DNA from: Prolixibacteraceae bacterium
Lineage (GTDB): Bacteria; Bacteroidota; Bacteroidia; Bacteroidales; Prolixibacteraceae
DNA length: 64,000 nt
Reading direction: 5' to 3'
Assembly: GCA_019720755.1 (NCBI GenBank)
Contig: CP081303.1
Coordinates: 1,736,001-1,800,000 of the forward strand
The notes under the pieces are model-generated. The model was not told the origin of the DNA. It made no database searches and saw only the letters and a program-made list of their open reading frames with translations. Positions 8,681-18,278 of the stretch are shown in pieces (the first letter of the stretch is position 1; the number at the start of each line of letters is the position of its first letter). The position numbers were made by a program, and so were the translations under genes.

Positions 8681-11398
8681 ATGAATATCAAAAAAACTAG
8701 AAAGTTTATACTTTCATTTTTATTAATTTTTAGCTTCTCTATTCCGATATGTATTGCAGATCGTATTCAGGTTATTGACACCAAAACAGATGGACAACGA
8801 GATCCTGTAGGTATAGATAGCACTGCTCCTATATTCTCATGGAAAATGAGGTCGAAACAGAGAGGAAAGAAGCAGCAAGGCTACCAAATACAGGTCCGAT
8901 CTGCAGAGGATGAAATATTATGGGATAGTGGTAAGGTTCTATCCGATAATAATATACGGGTAAAATATAATGGTTTGAACTTACGTTACAATCACCAATA
9001 TTGTTGGCGAGTTAGAGTTTGGGATAATGATAATAAAAAGAGCTCTTGGAGTAAATATAGCTATTTTCATACAGGGATAATGATGGAGAGTCAGTGGAAA
9101 GCGAAATGGATCACAACGAAACAAAACATCTACTCCCCAATATATTTAAAAACATTTGATCTAGTCTCCATACCTCAAAATGCTTTTTGTTATGTGAATT
9201 GTCAAGGCTTTTTTGAACTGTATATCAATGGACAAAAAGTAGGTGACGATGTTTTGTCTCCCGCCGTGAGCGATTATCGATATGAAAATTATTATCTCAC
9301 ATATGATATTGGAAAGTATTTAAAGAAGGGTGAAAATACTATAGGGATATGGACAGGTAGAGGATGGTACTCTAAAGGCTTACCGGATGTGAATTATTCT
9401 TCGGCAATGTTTCGGTTGCAAGCACATTTGAGCACATCTGATCGTGAAATGCTGATACTTAGTAATGAAGATTGGAAATATTCTAAAAGTAACCTTCAAT
9501 CAATAGGGGCATGGAGATGGAATAATATGGGAGGAGAAGTTCTTGATGATCGTATATCAATGAGTAAGTGGACCGAAAGAGCCCAAGATTTTCAATGGCA
9601 TGCTGTGCGTGTTGTGCCTTCATCTGATGCACTTACTACATCACAAGCTTGTCCGAGGAATATTAAGACTGATCGAATAAAAGCAATAGATGTCACTCCA
9701 ATAAAAAAAGGCATTTGGTTAATTGATTTTGGAAAAAACTTTACAGGATGGATGAAAATGAAGATTAAAAATCAATCTGTTGGGGATACGATAGATTTTA
9801 TATATTCTGACTATTGTGATCAAACACCTACTCAAGTATCCAAATATAGATGGGACTTCGGAATAAAGAATATTCCTCAGAGGGATGCTTATATTTGTTC
9901 AAATAGAGAAGAAGGAGAGTTTTGTTCTAAGTTTAATTATCATGCCTTTCGATATGTCGTTGTGCAGGGGCTTTTATATAAGCCTAACGTAAGTGATTTT
10001 GAAGGAATTATGATTGAGTCTGATTTAGATAAGATTGGAGACTTTGACTCTTCAGATAGTGATTTAAATGCGATATATAGGTTGAATCGTTTCACCTATC
10101 GTTGCTTAGACAATGGTGGTTATTTTGTCGATTGTCCACATCGAGAGCGTTTAGGCTATGGGGGAGATGGTCAAGTTGCGATAGAAACAGGAACATATAG
10201 TTTCGACACCTACAACTTCTATAAAAAATGGGCAAGAAATTGGTTGGACAACCAACAAAGTAATGGCGATTTTAAACATACTGCTCCATCTCCATACGAA
10301 GCTGGAGGCGGTCCTGCATGGGGAGGAATGGGAGTTGTCCTTCCTTGGAAAATATATAGAAACTATGGTGATACTCTCTTCCTTAAAAATGCTTTCCCTT
10401 CGATGTGCAAATATGTATCCTTTCTTGAGTCAAAAAGTGTAGATGGAGTATTAAGGCATTATGGACATGAAAAATGGGGTTTTATAGGCGACTGGTTACC
10501 TCCAAAACGAAGGGGAAATAAGGAGTATCATATTACGAATGAAGACCGGGCTCTATTTAATAATTGTTATTTAGCATATCTGTATCAGATACTTTCTAAG
10601 TCGGCATCTGTATTGGGAGACGATTCTCTAGAACTGAAATATATAGAGTTGCAAAAAAGACTAAGTACTAAAATAGATGATCTTTTTTATGATGATAAGA
10701 AAGCTGTATTTGCTAATGGAGGACAATCCTATCTAGCCTTCCCGTTATTGATGAATATTCCATTGACAGCCAATTATGAAAAGGTCTTTAAAGAATTAGA
10801 ATATGATATTCAAATTCGCAATGAAGGACATCTAGATACAGGAATGCTTGGTACTTATTTTATGCTAGATCTTTTAGCAAAGTCAGGACGTTCTGATTTA
10901 GTCTATTTAATGATGAAACAAAAGAGTTATCCTGGTTGGGGATATATGTTGTCAAAAGGGGCTAATACATGTTGGGAACACTGGGATGGTCGTTGGTCTA
11001 ACATTCATGCTTGTTTCGTTTCAGGAGGAGGTTGGTTTTATCAAGGAGTTGCAGGAATAGGTCAACAAGAAAATTCTGCTGGTTTTAAAAAGATACTAAT
11101 CAAGCCGCAATTGGTTGACTCAATAAGACATCAAAATACCTTTTTTATATCTCCATATGGTAAAATATCTGTTGAATGGAACCGAAATAATAAAGACCAA
11201 TTGCAGTATAATATTGAGATTCCCGTAAATACGGAAGCAAAACTATTTTTACCTGTTACTAGAGAGAAAGTTATTTTGGAATCAGGGAGTGCTTTGGGAG
11301 ATGAAATATCGATTATAGATCGAACTCAAGAGATGATAATATTATCGATACCTTCAGGGAAATACACTTTTGATATTAAGAATCATACAAATTATTGA
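8681..11398 (+). CDS. Alpha-L-rhamnosidase, GH78 family
   Basis: A 905-residue secreted glycoside hydrolase that removes terminal alpha-L-rhamnose from plant or algal polysaccharides. The signal peptide ends near residue 26 (CIADRI). Then follow an N-terminal Fn3-like beta domain (APIFSWKM, YQIQVRSA, WRVRVWDND), the bacterial rhamnosidase N domain (FFELYINGQKVGDDVLSPAVSDY) and the (alpha/alpha)6 catalytic barrel. Catalytic marks: DCPHRERLGYGGDGQ (residues 484-498, with Glu489 and Asp496) and the W-E-H-W motif with Glu766, the usual base. A C-terminal beta-sandwich closes the protein. No SusC/SusD pair lies beside it, so it is not in an obvious polysaccharide utilisation locus within this window. 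Confidence 0.92.
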   Translation: MNIKKTRKFILSFLLIFSFSIPICIADRIQVIDTKTDGQRDPVGIDSTAPIFSWKMRSKQRGKKQQGYQIQVRSAEDEILWDSGKVLSDNNIRVKYNGLNLRYNHQYCWRVRVWDNDNKKSSWSKYSYFHTGIMMESQWKAKWITTKQNIYSPIYLKTFDLVSIPQNAFCYVNCQGFFELYINGQKVGDDVLSPAVSDYRYENYYLTYDIGKYLKKGENTIGIWTGRGWYSKGLPDVNYSSAMFRLQAHLSTSDREMLILSNEDWKYSKSNLQSIGAWRWNNMGGEVLDDRISMSKWTERAQDFQWHAVRVVPSSDALTTSQACPRNIKTDRIKAIDVTPIKKGIWLIDFGKNFTGWMKMKIKNQSVGDTIDFIYSDYCDQTPTQVSKYRWDFGIKNIPQRDAYICSNREEGEFCSKFNYHAFRYVVVQGLLYKPNVSDFEGIMIESDLDKIGDFDSSDSDLNAIYRLNRFTYRCLDNGGYFVDCPHRERLGYGGDGQVAIETGTYSFDTYNFYKKWARNWLDNQQSNGDFKHTAPSPYEAGGGPAWGGMGVVLPWKIYRNYGDTLFLKNAFPSMCKYVSFLESKSVDGVLRHYGHEKWGFIGDWLPPKRRGNKEYHITNEDRALFNNCYLAYLYQILSKSASVLGDDSLELKYIELQKRLSTKIDDLFYDDKKAVFANGGQSYLAFPLLMNIPLTANYEKVFKELEYDIQIRNEGHLDTGMLGTYFMLDLLAKSGRSDLVYLMMKQKSYPGWGYMLSKGANTCWEHWDGRWSNIHACFVSGGGWFYQGVAGIGQQENSAGFKKILIKPQLVDSIRHQNTFFISPYGKISVEWNRNNKDQLQYNIEIPVNTEAKLFLPVTREKVILESGSALGDEISIIDRTQEMIILSIPSGKYTFDIKNHTNY

Positions 11399-11653
11399 CG
11401 TTATATCGCTTCACAAAATAAATTAATAAGAATTTTTGTTGTCTGAACTAAAATTTGGAATAGTTTGGCTGGAATAAACCAATTGATCTAATTATCAGTT
11501 GTATATATGTAATGACTCAATTTCTAAAATGTCGTTTATGACTTTTTTGTACCTTGAGATGAAAATTCTCTTTTTAATATCTAACAAATGTTAGGTTATT
11601 GTAAAGAATTGACCATTATATTTGTACTCTTTTTTTATGTTAAAATTGATAAT

Positions 11654-12445
11654 ATGGTAAAGATATTGAACCGATACCTTTCTCGATGGTATTTAGCCGC
11701 ATTTTTGTGGGGGTTGCTGGGAACAAGTTGTTCTACTAATACAGAGCCTTATAGTTATAAAAAAGCATCATATAAGTATTATTTAGTAGATAATAACTAT
11801 GATAGTGAGAACAAGGTCTCTAATCTTATTAAGCCTTATCGTGATAAGCTAAATAAAGATATGAATCGTGTGATTGGAGAAGCTTCTGTAAATATGTTTA
11901 AGGGAAGACCAGAAGCTTTATTATCTAATTTTTGTGCAGATCTTCTCTTGTCGGAAGGCAAGGCATATGCTAAGACGCATGCAGAGGTCGATCGTATTGA
12001 TTTTTCTATGCTAAACAATGGTGGTCTGCGTGTCCCTATAAGTAAGGGCAAAATAACCGTTGAGAATATCTTTCAGTTGATGCCTTTTGAAAATGAAGTA
12101 GTATTGCTTCAGTTGAGTGGTGCTCAGGCAAAACAGTTTTTAAATTATATTGCTTATCGAGGAGGCGAATCGGTGTCGGGAGTCCGATTTGTAATTCATG
12201 ATAAGAAGGCAGACAAGGTCTTGTTAAACAATCAAAAGTTAAATTCCTCAAAAATGTATTGGTTGATCACTAGTGATTATATCGCAGATGGTGGAGACGG
12301 TTCAGGAGCTCTTAAGAAAGCCAACAAGAGAATAAACACTGGAATTAAGTTGAGAGATCTATTCATTACATATATAGAGAATCAAACAAAAGAAGGGAAT
12401 AATATTACATCAAAACTAGATGGGAGAATTCAAAATGGAAAATAG
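11654..12445 (+). CDS. 5'-nucleotidase C-terminal-domain lipoprotein
   Basis: A 263-residue lipoprotein (lipobox L-L-G-T-S-C after a single signal helix) that consists only of the 5_nucleotid_C domain. This is the substrate-binding half of UshA/CD73-type 5'-nucleotidases. Diagnostic segments are LNNGGLR, which corresponds to the N-x-G-G-I-R motif, and SDYIADGGDGSGAL. The start is placed at ATG 11654; an upstream ATG at 11588 adds a second hydrophobic stretch ahead of the signal peptide. The last 11 bases overlap the next gene, which carries the missing catalytic half. The two products presumably form one enzyme outside the cytoplasm. Confidence 0.88.
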   Translation: MVKILNRYLSRWYLAAFLWGLLGTSCSTNTEPYSYKKASYKYYLVDNNYDSENKVSNLIKPYRDKLNKDMNRVIGEASVNMFKGRPEALLSNFCADLLLSEGKAYAKTHAEVDRIDFSMLNNGGLRVPISKGKITVENIFQLMPFENEVVLLQLSGAQAKQFLNYIAYRGGESVSGVRFVIHDKKADKVLLNNQKLNSSKMYWLITSDYIADGGDGSGALKKANKRINTGIKLRDLFITYIENQTKEGNNITSKLDGRIQNGK

Positions 12446-13367
12446 AAGATCATTTTTAAAGAAAGCTGGAGTTTTAACTACATCTGCTTTAACTGCATCT
12501 GCTGTTGGAAGCCATGTTATTGCGGGTAATTCTCAAAACACAAGTAAGTTAACACTATTACATACGAACGATTTCCACTCTCATGTAGATCCTTTCCCTG
12601 AAGATGCAGCGAGATATGCTGGTAAAGGAGGTCTTGAACGTAGAGCAAATTTAGTACAAAAGATTCGAAACGAGGGAAATGAAGTGCTGTTGTTAGATGC
12701 TGGGGATATCTTCCAAGGGACTCCTTACTTCAACTATTTTAAAGGAAAGGTCGAACTTGAATGTATGAGTCTAATGGGCTATGATGCTGCGACTCTTGGA
12801 AATCATGAATTTGACAATGGATTAAGAGGGATTGATAGCCAGTTGCAACATGCTGACTTCCCATTTGTATGTTCAAATTATGATTTCACAAATACAATAC
12901 TAAACGGAAAGACTAAGGAGTTTTTAATTCTGAATAAGGGAGATGTTAAGGTTGGAATCTATGGATTAGGAGTAGATTTTGATGGGTTGGTCTTAGAACG
13001 TAATTATGGCGAGACTATCTTTAAAGATCCGTTAGAGACTGCCTTAAAGATGGAGAAGATGCTAAAAGAAGAACATCAGTGCGATCTGATCGTCTGTCTT
13101 TCTCATATTGGTTATAAATATAAGACAGATCGTATCTCTGACATGATGGTAGCTGCTTCTACTTTATATACCAATGTGATTATTGGTGGTCATACGCATA
13201 CTTTTCTTGATAAGCCTTCTATTGTTGAGAATAAGAAAAGGGAGAAGGTGATTGTGAGTCAAACAGGATGGGCTGGGATACAACTTGGACGTATTGATAT
13301 AGAGTTTGTTCCAAGTAAAAATCCTGTATACCATTCCTCCATGGTGGAGATTGGGATAGATTCTTAG
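12435..13367 (+). CDS. Metallophosphatase, 5'-nucleotidase N-terminal half (Tat signal)
   Basis: A 310-residue exported metallophosphoesterase of the 5'-nucleotidase/2',3'-cyclic phosphodiesterase type. A twin-arginine signal (NRRSFLKKAG) ends near residue 33. The dinuclear metal site motifs appear in order: LLHTNDFHSH, LDAGDIFQG, LGNHEFDNG, LSHIGYK and GGHTHTF. The product stops where a normal single-chain enzyme would continue into the C-terminal substrate domain, which is encoded by the overlapping upstream gene. ATG 12435 is chosen because it puts the Tat motif near the N-terminus; an in-frame ATG lies five codons upstream. Likely role: nucleotide or sugar-nucleotide hydrolysis in the periplasm. 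Confidence 0.9.
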   Translation: MENRRSFLKKAGVLTTSALTASAVGSHVIAGNSQNTSKLTLLHTNDFHSHVDPFPEDAARYAGKGGLERRANLVQKIRNEGNEVLLLDAGDIFQGTPYFNYFKGKVELECMSLMGYDAATLGNHEFDNGLRGIDSQLQHADFPFVCSNYDFTNTILNGKTKEFLILNKGDVKVGIYGLGVDFDGLVLERNYGETIFKDPLETALKMEKMLKEEHQCDLIVCLSHIGYKYKTDRISDMMVAASTLYTNVIIGGHTHTFLDKPSIVENKKREKVIVSQTGWAGIQLGRIDIEFVPSKNPVYHSSMVEIGIDS

Positions 13368-13428
13368 ATTATCGTGCCTATAGTATATGTAAAAGACCGT
13401 TTTATTGGTTATTTATTGCATAACATAC

Positions 13429-13477
13429 AATATTAAAAAAGAGAGCTCTTCCCACAAGAACTCTCTTTTTTAATATT
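13429..13477. terminator. Bidirectional terminator
   Basis: Two 22-base arms (13429-13450 and 13456-13477) pair with a single mismatch around CCCAC. The A-run and T-run give a usable terminator on both strands, between convergent genes. Confidence 0.85.
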
Positions 13478-13509
13478 GATTATATTTTTCTACTTGAGTG
13501 GGGTGATGT

Positions 13510-14664
13510 TTATTCTAAGCCATATTTCTGCCAAAGAAGTTTTGTTAAAGAAACGATATCTTTGTGTTGTTTAGATTCTTCTTCCGTTGGTGTTTTACGA
13601 TGATCCACCTCTTTGTTACCATTTCTGTCCATGTTCTTCTCTGTCCACTTCCATACATTGCTATTATCCCACTCTTCCCCGCTAGTCTCTTTTGCCGCAG
13701 GGTAGGGAGGAAGGGCTTTGTAGTGTTGGGCCGTTTTAGATATTAAATCCGTAATTTGATATACAATTTTAGCTTGCGCTTTACTAGGATCTCCATCATG
13801 ACTAAATCCCATAGAGTGAAGTAGTTCATGGGTCATCACATAAAATAAACTGCTCGGTGAGATTGCAACATTTCCTAAAACAATATTTAAGGGATAAAAA
13901 TACTTGTATGGATAAGCATATTCCCCTTCAGTTATACCTGTAAAATGATCCGAAGTTATAATTACAGGATCCATAACATTCTTAGGATTAAGAATCTGTA
14001 GTCGAGCATAAAGGTATTGTGGGAAATACTTAGATGGACCTAAAGTTGCTTGCCAATGTCCTCCATCAGTTGAGTAGGTCTTTGCTTTATCTTCAATAAT
14101 GTATAAATCACTATTTTTAGATAGCTCTATATCATATGCAGGATCAAGTTGTGGTTTTATATAGCCAGAGTTAAAATTATATCCTACGGTTTTTATGATG
14201 GTAACCTCTGCTTTTCTATCTGTTAGATCTTCGATAACTTTCTCAGTTGGGATCGTATGTATTTTTGAATTATAAAATTGGCCCCAATTTGAAGAGTAAT
14301 CGATATATTGATTACTCTCTTTAAGCTGTTGCTTAAAATATTCTGAATTATACATTACCCGAATCATCGAATACATGAAAAGATAGTAACGTTTCTCTTC
14401 ATCAGACCAAGAGCTAAGTTTTACTTGCTTACCATTTAAAAGAGGTATTGGATTGTATAGTGGATCATCGGTCGTTTTACCAACCACTTCAAAACCTTTG
14501 ATCACAAGACCTTTAAATATTGGCATCTCTTTGTCGTAATCGTCTAACGTTTTTTCGGTTACAACAGGAAGTGTGGGCGGAGTTTCACTTTCTTCTTTGA
14601 TTGGATCGCTACTGCATGACATCATCATAACAATCGAACAGATTAAAAGTAATTTGTTTTGCAT
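13510..14664 (-). CDS. Putative zinc metallopeptidase lipoprotein (metzincin-like)
   Basis: A 384-residue lipoprotein: signal helix followed by M-M-S-C and an acidic Ser/Pro linker. The only catalytic motif is HELLHSMGFSHDGD at residues 279-292. It fits the metzincin zinc signature HExxHxxGxxH, with an extra Asp just after the third ligand. The fold around it is not one I can name, and no clear Met-turn is obvious, so the family assignment is tentative. A charged tail (MDRNGNKEVDHRK, near residue 345) resembles a calcium-binding DxNxN loop. It lies alone between two terminators. Likely a surface or periplasmic protease; the substrate is unknown. Confidence 0.6.
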   Translation of the reverse strand: MQNKLLLICSIVMMMSCSSDPIKEESETPPTLPVVTEKTLDDYDKEMPIFKGLVIKGFEVVGKTTDDPLYNPIPLLNGKQVKLSSWSDEEKRYYLFMYSMIRVMYNSEYFKQQLKESNQYIDYSSNWGQFYNSKIHTIPTEKVIEDLTDRKAEVTIIKTVGYNFNSGYIKPQLDPAYDIELSKNSDLYIIEDKAKTYSTDGGHWQATLGPSKYFPQYLYARLQILNPKNVMDPVIITSDHFTGITEGEYAYPYKYFYPLNIVLGNVAISPSSLFYVMTHELLHSMGFSHDGDPSKAQAKIVYQITDLISKTAQHYKALPPYPAAKETSGEEWDNSNVWKWTEKNMDRNGNKEVDHRKTPTEEESKQHKDIVSLTKLLWQKYGLE

Positions 14665-14911
14665 ATAATCTATGTTAGTTCATAAAATAAGTGCCAATAT
14701 TAATAGTTTTTAGTGAAAAAAGTGTTGTATTGCATGAATAATATTTTGTTAAATAGAATTGATTGTTTGTAATCAAATCCTCTTTTAAATATATGATATA
14801 AAATTTTGCACCCTTTGATTATATGATGTAGAATCTTTGTTATCAGGATGTAATGCAATTAATAATGTCGCTCATTAATAAAGCTGCTAGGGTTGAAAAG
14901 TAGTAAAATAT
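14665..14911. other. Intergenic region
   Basis: AT-rich gap between two minus-strand genes. It should hold the promoter of the metallopeptidase lipoprotein gene, but no consensus match was found. Confidence 0.4.
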
Positions 14912-14953
14912 AAAAAGGTGTGATATCCATTGAATTTGATATCACACCTTTTT
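14912..14953 (-). terminator. Terminator of the Ntn-hydrolase gene
   Basis: AAAAAGGTGTGATATC (14912-14927) and GATATCACACCTTTTT (14938-14953) form a perfect 16-bp stem around a 10-base loop, 38 bp downstream of the stop codon. Confidence 0.85.
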
Positions 14954-14991
14954 GCTAATTGATCAAAAGTGATTGGGTGAGAAACTCCTTG

Positions 14992-16185
14992 TTATTTTTG
15001 TAACTTATTTGATAGTTCAATAAAAAGAGAGTTATCGATCCAATTATAGAATGTAATCCAATCTTCTTGCTTTTTGTTTTTTGGCATATGTTTTAGAATC
15101 TCTTCTTGTTCTATATCAATTACCTTTTTAATTCCATCTTGAGGATTCAAGTATGCATTTAGGTTCATGTATTTATACCCAGAGGATCTCTTAATAGGAT
15201 AAATTCGACTCTTGGCTTTCACACACAAGTCAGATAAAGGGGCTTTTGTTTTTTGGTCAGGAGAGATCATACAAGATGGTAATTTGTTGTCATCAGTCAA
15301 ACGAATAGGAATTGCAGGGGTGGATAGGGGGAAGGCGATGGTGCTCCACATGGTAGTCTCTCCTTTTTGTTCTGGAGAACTAATTCCTTCGATGGTGATG
15401 GCAGATGCAGTTTCATGTCTACATATTAGATCTCCATTATTTACAAAAGGAGCTGAATTATAATCTTTATATTTAGCATAGTCCGTCTTTAGTAGACTAT
15501 GATAAAGAGAACGTGACGTTTCAGTTGCAATCTCCTCTGCATCTAACCTGTTTTTGCTGTCTAAATCAAAGAGAAGCTCGGTAGCTGTTTCGAAACGAAT
15601 AAAGCCATATCCTATATCTTTTTTCCCAGTATAGGAGTAGTTCGTTCTGATAATATACCCATTAGGAGCATGCATTGGGTTGTTGGCATCGAATTTAACG
15701 AAGTGGTCGTTGTCTGTTTCATAATATGCAGCACCCCCATTGGCATCAATGACACCAAAATTGGCATTTAATCCCCATGGTTTAGGCAACTTCTTAAGCA
15801 TTTTCTCAAAATCTTTTAAGCTTTTGCAGTTTTGGAGGGCTTTTTTCATGACAATCCCTTCTTGGTCACAAAACTTTGTTGGTTTATCTAAATTGGTGTT
15901 GTAAGAGGCTGAGTTCATAATTGCAAACCCATATTCATTATAACCTCCCCAGACCATGGAGTTGGCATCTTTTAATGCATTTGTAAGAGCTACACAACGA
16001 TATTTTCCATCCTCAAAGATCTGAATCTTATTGTAAAGGCTTTGAGTATCGCGAACTTTCCATATAATTGGACGACCACTCTTTGTGTATTTTCCAGATA
16101 TAACAGCGGTAGTACAAGCCATTGTAGGAACCAGCATGATGCTTAGAATTGCAGTAAGAATGGGGGTAAGGATTTTTATTTTCAT
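14992..16185 (-). CDS. Ntn-hydrolase, linear amide C-N hydrolase / C45-like
   Basis: A 397-residue exported N-terminal-nucleophile hydrolase. The signal peptide ends M-A, immediately followed by Cys24 (CTTAVISGKYT), so cleavage would expose the catalytic cysteine. Further family features are GRPIIWKVRDTQ, the V-W-G-G-YNEYGFAIMNSASY segment and NANFGVIDANGGAAYYET. These proteins hydrolyse linear amide bonds, as in choloylglycine hydrolases and acyl-CoA:6-APA acyltransferases. The real substrate here is unknown, though bile-salt or N-acyl-amino-acid amides are possible. The small CWC protein gene ends 12 bp upstream on the same strand, so the two are probably one transcript. Confidence 0.82.
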   Translation of the reverse strand: MKIKILTPILTAILSIMLVPTMACTTAVISGKYTKSGRPIIWKVRDTQSLYNKIQIFEDGKYRCVALTNALKDANSMVWGGYNEYGFAIMNSASYNTNLDKPTKFCDQEGIVMKKALQNCKSLKDFEKMLKKLPKPWGLNANFGVIDANGGAAYYETDNDHFVKFDANNPMHAPNGYIIRTNYSYTGKKDIGYGFIRFETATELLFDLDSKNRLDAEEIATETSRSLYHSLLKTDYAKYKDYNSAPFVNNGDLICRHETASAITIEGISSPEQKGETTMWSTIAFPLSTPAIPIRLTDDNKLPSCMISPDQKTKAPLSDLCVKAKSRIYPIKRSSGYKYMNLNAYLNPQDGIKKVIDIEQEEILKHMPKNKKQEDWITFYNWIDNSLFIELSNKLQK

Positions 16186-16197
16186 ACTATATTTATA

Positions 16198-16392
16198 TTA
16201 TTGGTTTTGAATATTCTGGTTGTTGGAGGATTGAAGTGCTTCTGTACATTTTTTACAAAGGCAATCGTTGAAATTATTACTTATGTAATGATATGTAACC
16301 TTATCAATCTTTACTTTACTACACCAACAAGATTCTATTTTATCGTGACAACACTCGAAAGTTTCATGACAACGGGGGCATCTTTTCTGCAT
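16198..16392 (-). CDS. Cysteine-rich CWC family protein
   Basis: A 64-residue protein with nine cysteines arranged as CPRCHETFECC...SCWCSKV...DCLCKKC. It matches the small cysteine-rich CWC family, whose name comes from the Cys-Trp-Cys motif seen here. It probably binds zinc through paired C-x-x-C and CWC motifs. The role is unknown. It is real rather than a shadow frame because of the regular Cys pattern and its tight spacing (12 bp) to the downstream Ntn-hydrolase gene. Confidence 0.7.
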   Translation of the reverse strand: MQKRCPRCHETFECCHDKIESCWCSKVKIDKVTYHYISNNFNDCLCKKCTEALQSSNNQNIQNQ

Positions 16393-16672
16393 CTCTCTTC
16401 AATGATTTTGTTCGAAAATATGAATAAATAATCTAAGAATATATGATCATTCTAAGGGTTACAAATATATCGACATTCTACATTATTCGGTGCTTTACAA
16501 ATTAAAAACACCAAAGATTTAGACTTTAATACGATATTGCACCTTTTTAGGAAAATGTGAACCTCTTATTTATCGTGTTAAATGGAAGTGGAACTGCTTT
16601 TTTAAGCAAAAGCTTAGTTTTTTTTGTAGCATTGTTATAAGAAACATAATCAATAATAACAATCATATAAAT

Positions 16673-17611
16673 ATGGCAAAGAGAAGAGAATTTTTGAAGG
16701 TTGCTTTCGCTGCAGGTGTTGGTGCCACTTTTTTTGCATCTTGTTCTGGAGATGAGAAAAAAGCATGTTCAAAAAAGAACTATAGTGTTGTTGCTTCATG
16801 GCCAAAAGCAGGAGATCAGATAACCGAAGTAGGAGTGACAGGAGTTACACAACTTCCTAATGGACATATACTATATTCGGGAGGAGATATTGCCAATCCG
16901 ATGATTGAGCTGGATAAAGAGGGAAACCTTGTACGTAAATGGGGAGGAGATGTTATAACACTAAAGCACGAAGTGCGTTGCTTGGGGGATAAAATATTTA
17001 TTACAGATATAGGCTCTCACCAAATTCATCAATTTGATTTGAAAGGCAACCTTCTTCAATCGTGGGGTGTGAAGAACGAGCCAGGAACCGATCATCTTCG
17101 TTTTAATAAACCAACAGATATTGCATTGGCTCCGAGTGGAGACTATTATGTAAGCGATGGTTATAAGAATAATCGTGTGGTCTGTTTGGATAAAAATGGA
17201 AAATACAAATTTGAGTGGGGACAGAAAGGGGTAGAACCTGGACAATTTAATATCCCTCACAATATTGGAGTGGATCGCAAAGGACATGTGTATGTTGCAG
17301 ATCGAAAGAATGCAAGGGTACAGGTCTTTGAATTGGATGGCAAATTTGTAACCTCTTGGGATTGGTTTAGTCGTCCGTTTGGAATATTTGTCGCAGATGA
17401 TGGAAATATCTATGTGAGTGATGGAGGAGCAGACAAACCACAGTGTGTCTCTATTGTCACCCCTGAGGGAAAGGTGCTTCAAACAATCGGATCTACTGGC
17501 TCTAAAAAAGGTCAATTTGATATTCCTCATTCTCTTTATGTGGCGAATGATGGAGCATTGTTTGTGGCAGAGGGAACCAATAAACGTGTACAAAAATTTG
17601 TGATCAAATAG
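16673..17611 (+). CDS. NHL-repeat beta-propeller lipoprotein (amidating-lyase-like)
   Basis: A 312-residue exported protein. Its N-terminus combines a twin-arginine-like motif (AKRREFLKVAF) and a lipobox (F-A-S-C, Cys24), so it may be Tat-exported and lipidated. The rest is a six-bladed NHL propeller. Repeats are clear: RFNKPTDIALAPSGDYYVSDGYKNNRV, then QFNIPHNIGVDRKGHVYVADRKNARVQVF, then QFDIPHSLYVANDGALFVAEGTNKRVQKF. This fold resembles the lyase half of peptidyl-alpha-hydroxyglycine alpha-amidating enzymes, but activity is not implied. It is a single gene, divergent from the CWC gene. Confidence 0.8.
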   Translation: MAKRREFLKVAFAAGVGATFFASCSGDEKKACSKKNYSVVASWPKAGDQITEVGVTGVTQLPNGHILYSGGDIANPMIELDKEGNLVRKWGGDVITLKHEVRCLGDKIFITDIGSHQIHQFDLKGNLLQSWGVKNEPGTDHLRFNKPTDIALAPSGDYYVSDGYKNNRVVCLDKNGKYKFEWGQKGVEPGQFNIPHNIGVDRKGHVYVADRKNARVQVFELDGKFVTSWDWFSRPFGIFVADDGNIYVSDGGADKPQCVSIVTPEGKVLQTIGSTGSKKGQFDIPHSLYVANDGALFVAEGTNKRVQKFVIK

Positions 17612-17781
17612 ATCTGTTTATTTTATTAAGTCAAAGCTTTCAGAAGGAGGAGGTTTGAATATAAGAAGCATCCTCTTTTAAGATTTGACTAAAGTGAAGA
17701 TTGTATTTCAACGAGTGGTTGTCTTTTCGTTTTGAAAATAAAGTTGAAAGTGAACTTTTGTTGTTTTTAACTATTTGGGAT

Positions 17782-17813
17782 ACAAGGGGGTGTCGTAAAC
17801 GACATTCCCTTGT
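17782..17813. terminator. Inverted repeat between convergent genes
   Basis: ACAAGGGGGTGTCG (17782-17795) faces CGACATTCCCTTGT (17800-17813) around a TAAA loop, with one G-T pair and one mismatch. It lies in the gap between the propeller gene and ndk and has no strong T-run. The terminator role is inferred from position. Confidence 0.45.
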
Positions 17814-17818
17814 GTAAT

Positions 17819-18241
17819 TTAAAATATCTCAGTCTGATTGAAGAAAAAAGAGGCTTCAATCTGAGCATTATCATTTGAGTCTGATCCATGAACTGCATTA
17901 TGAGACAGAGACTCTGCGAAAAGTTTTCGAATGGTCCCTTCTTCTGCTTTATCAGGATCTGTTGCTCCTATTAATGCTCTGAAATCAGTTACCGCATTCT
18001 CCTTCTCAAGAATTGCAGCAACGATAGGTCCTGAAGACATAAAAGAGATTAAGTCATCAAAGAAAGGCTTCCCCTCATGGATGGCATAAAACTTACGAGC
18101 CAGATCTACACTAAGATGAGTTAGTTTCATTGCTTTGATACGGAATCCATTCTCATTGATAATTCCTAGAATAGGACCGATATGATTTTTCTTTACCGCT
18201 CCCGGCTTTATCATAGTTAAAGTGATGTCGTTCTTATGCAT
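17819..18241 (-). CDS. ndk: Nucleoside-diphosphate kinase
   Basis: A 140-residue cytoplasmic enzyme that moves the gamma-phosphate of ATP to nucleoside diphosphates through a phosphohistidine. The family opening [18 protein letters not shown] and the active-site segment HNAVHGSDS (His118) are both present, followed by the usual C-terminal FFFNQTEIF. Length and all key positions are normal. It is divergent from the nrnA-like gene, with a candidate promoter between them. Confidence 0.95.
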   Translation of the reverse strand: MHKNDITLTMIKPGAVKKNHIGPILGIINENGFRIKAMKLTHLSVDLARKFYAIHEGKPFFDDLISFMSSGPIVAAILEKENAVTDFRALIGATDPDKAEEGTIRKLFAESLSHNAVHGSDSNDNAQIEASFFFNQTEIF

Positions 18242-18278
18242 ATTAAATTAAAGGTTTTATATTAGCCTTATAAAAATA

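Noticed and set aside
12036-12251. Minus-strand frame opposite the nucleotidase gene
   Set aside because: Shadow of the strongly supported plus-strand gene.
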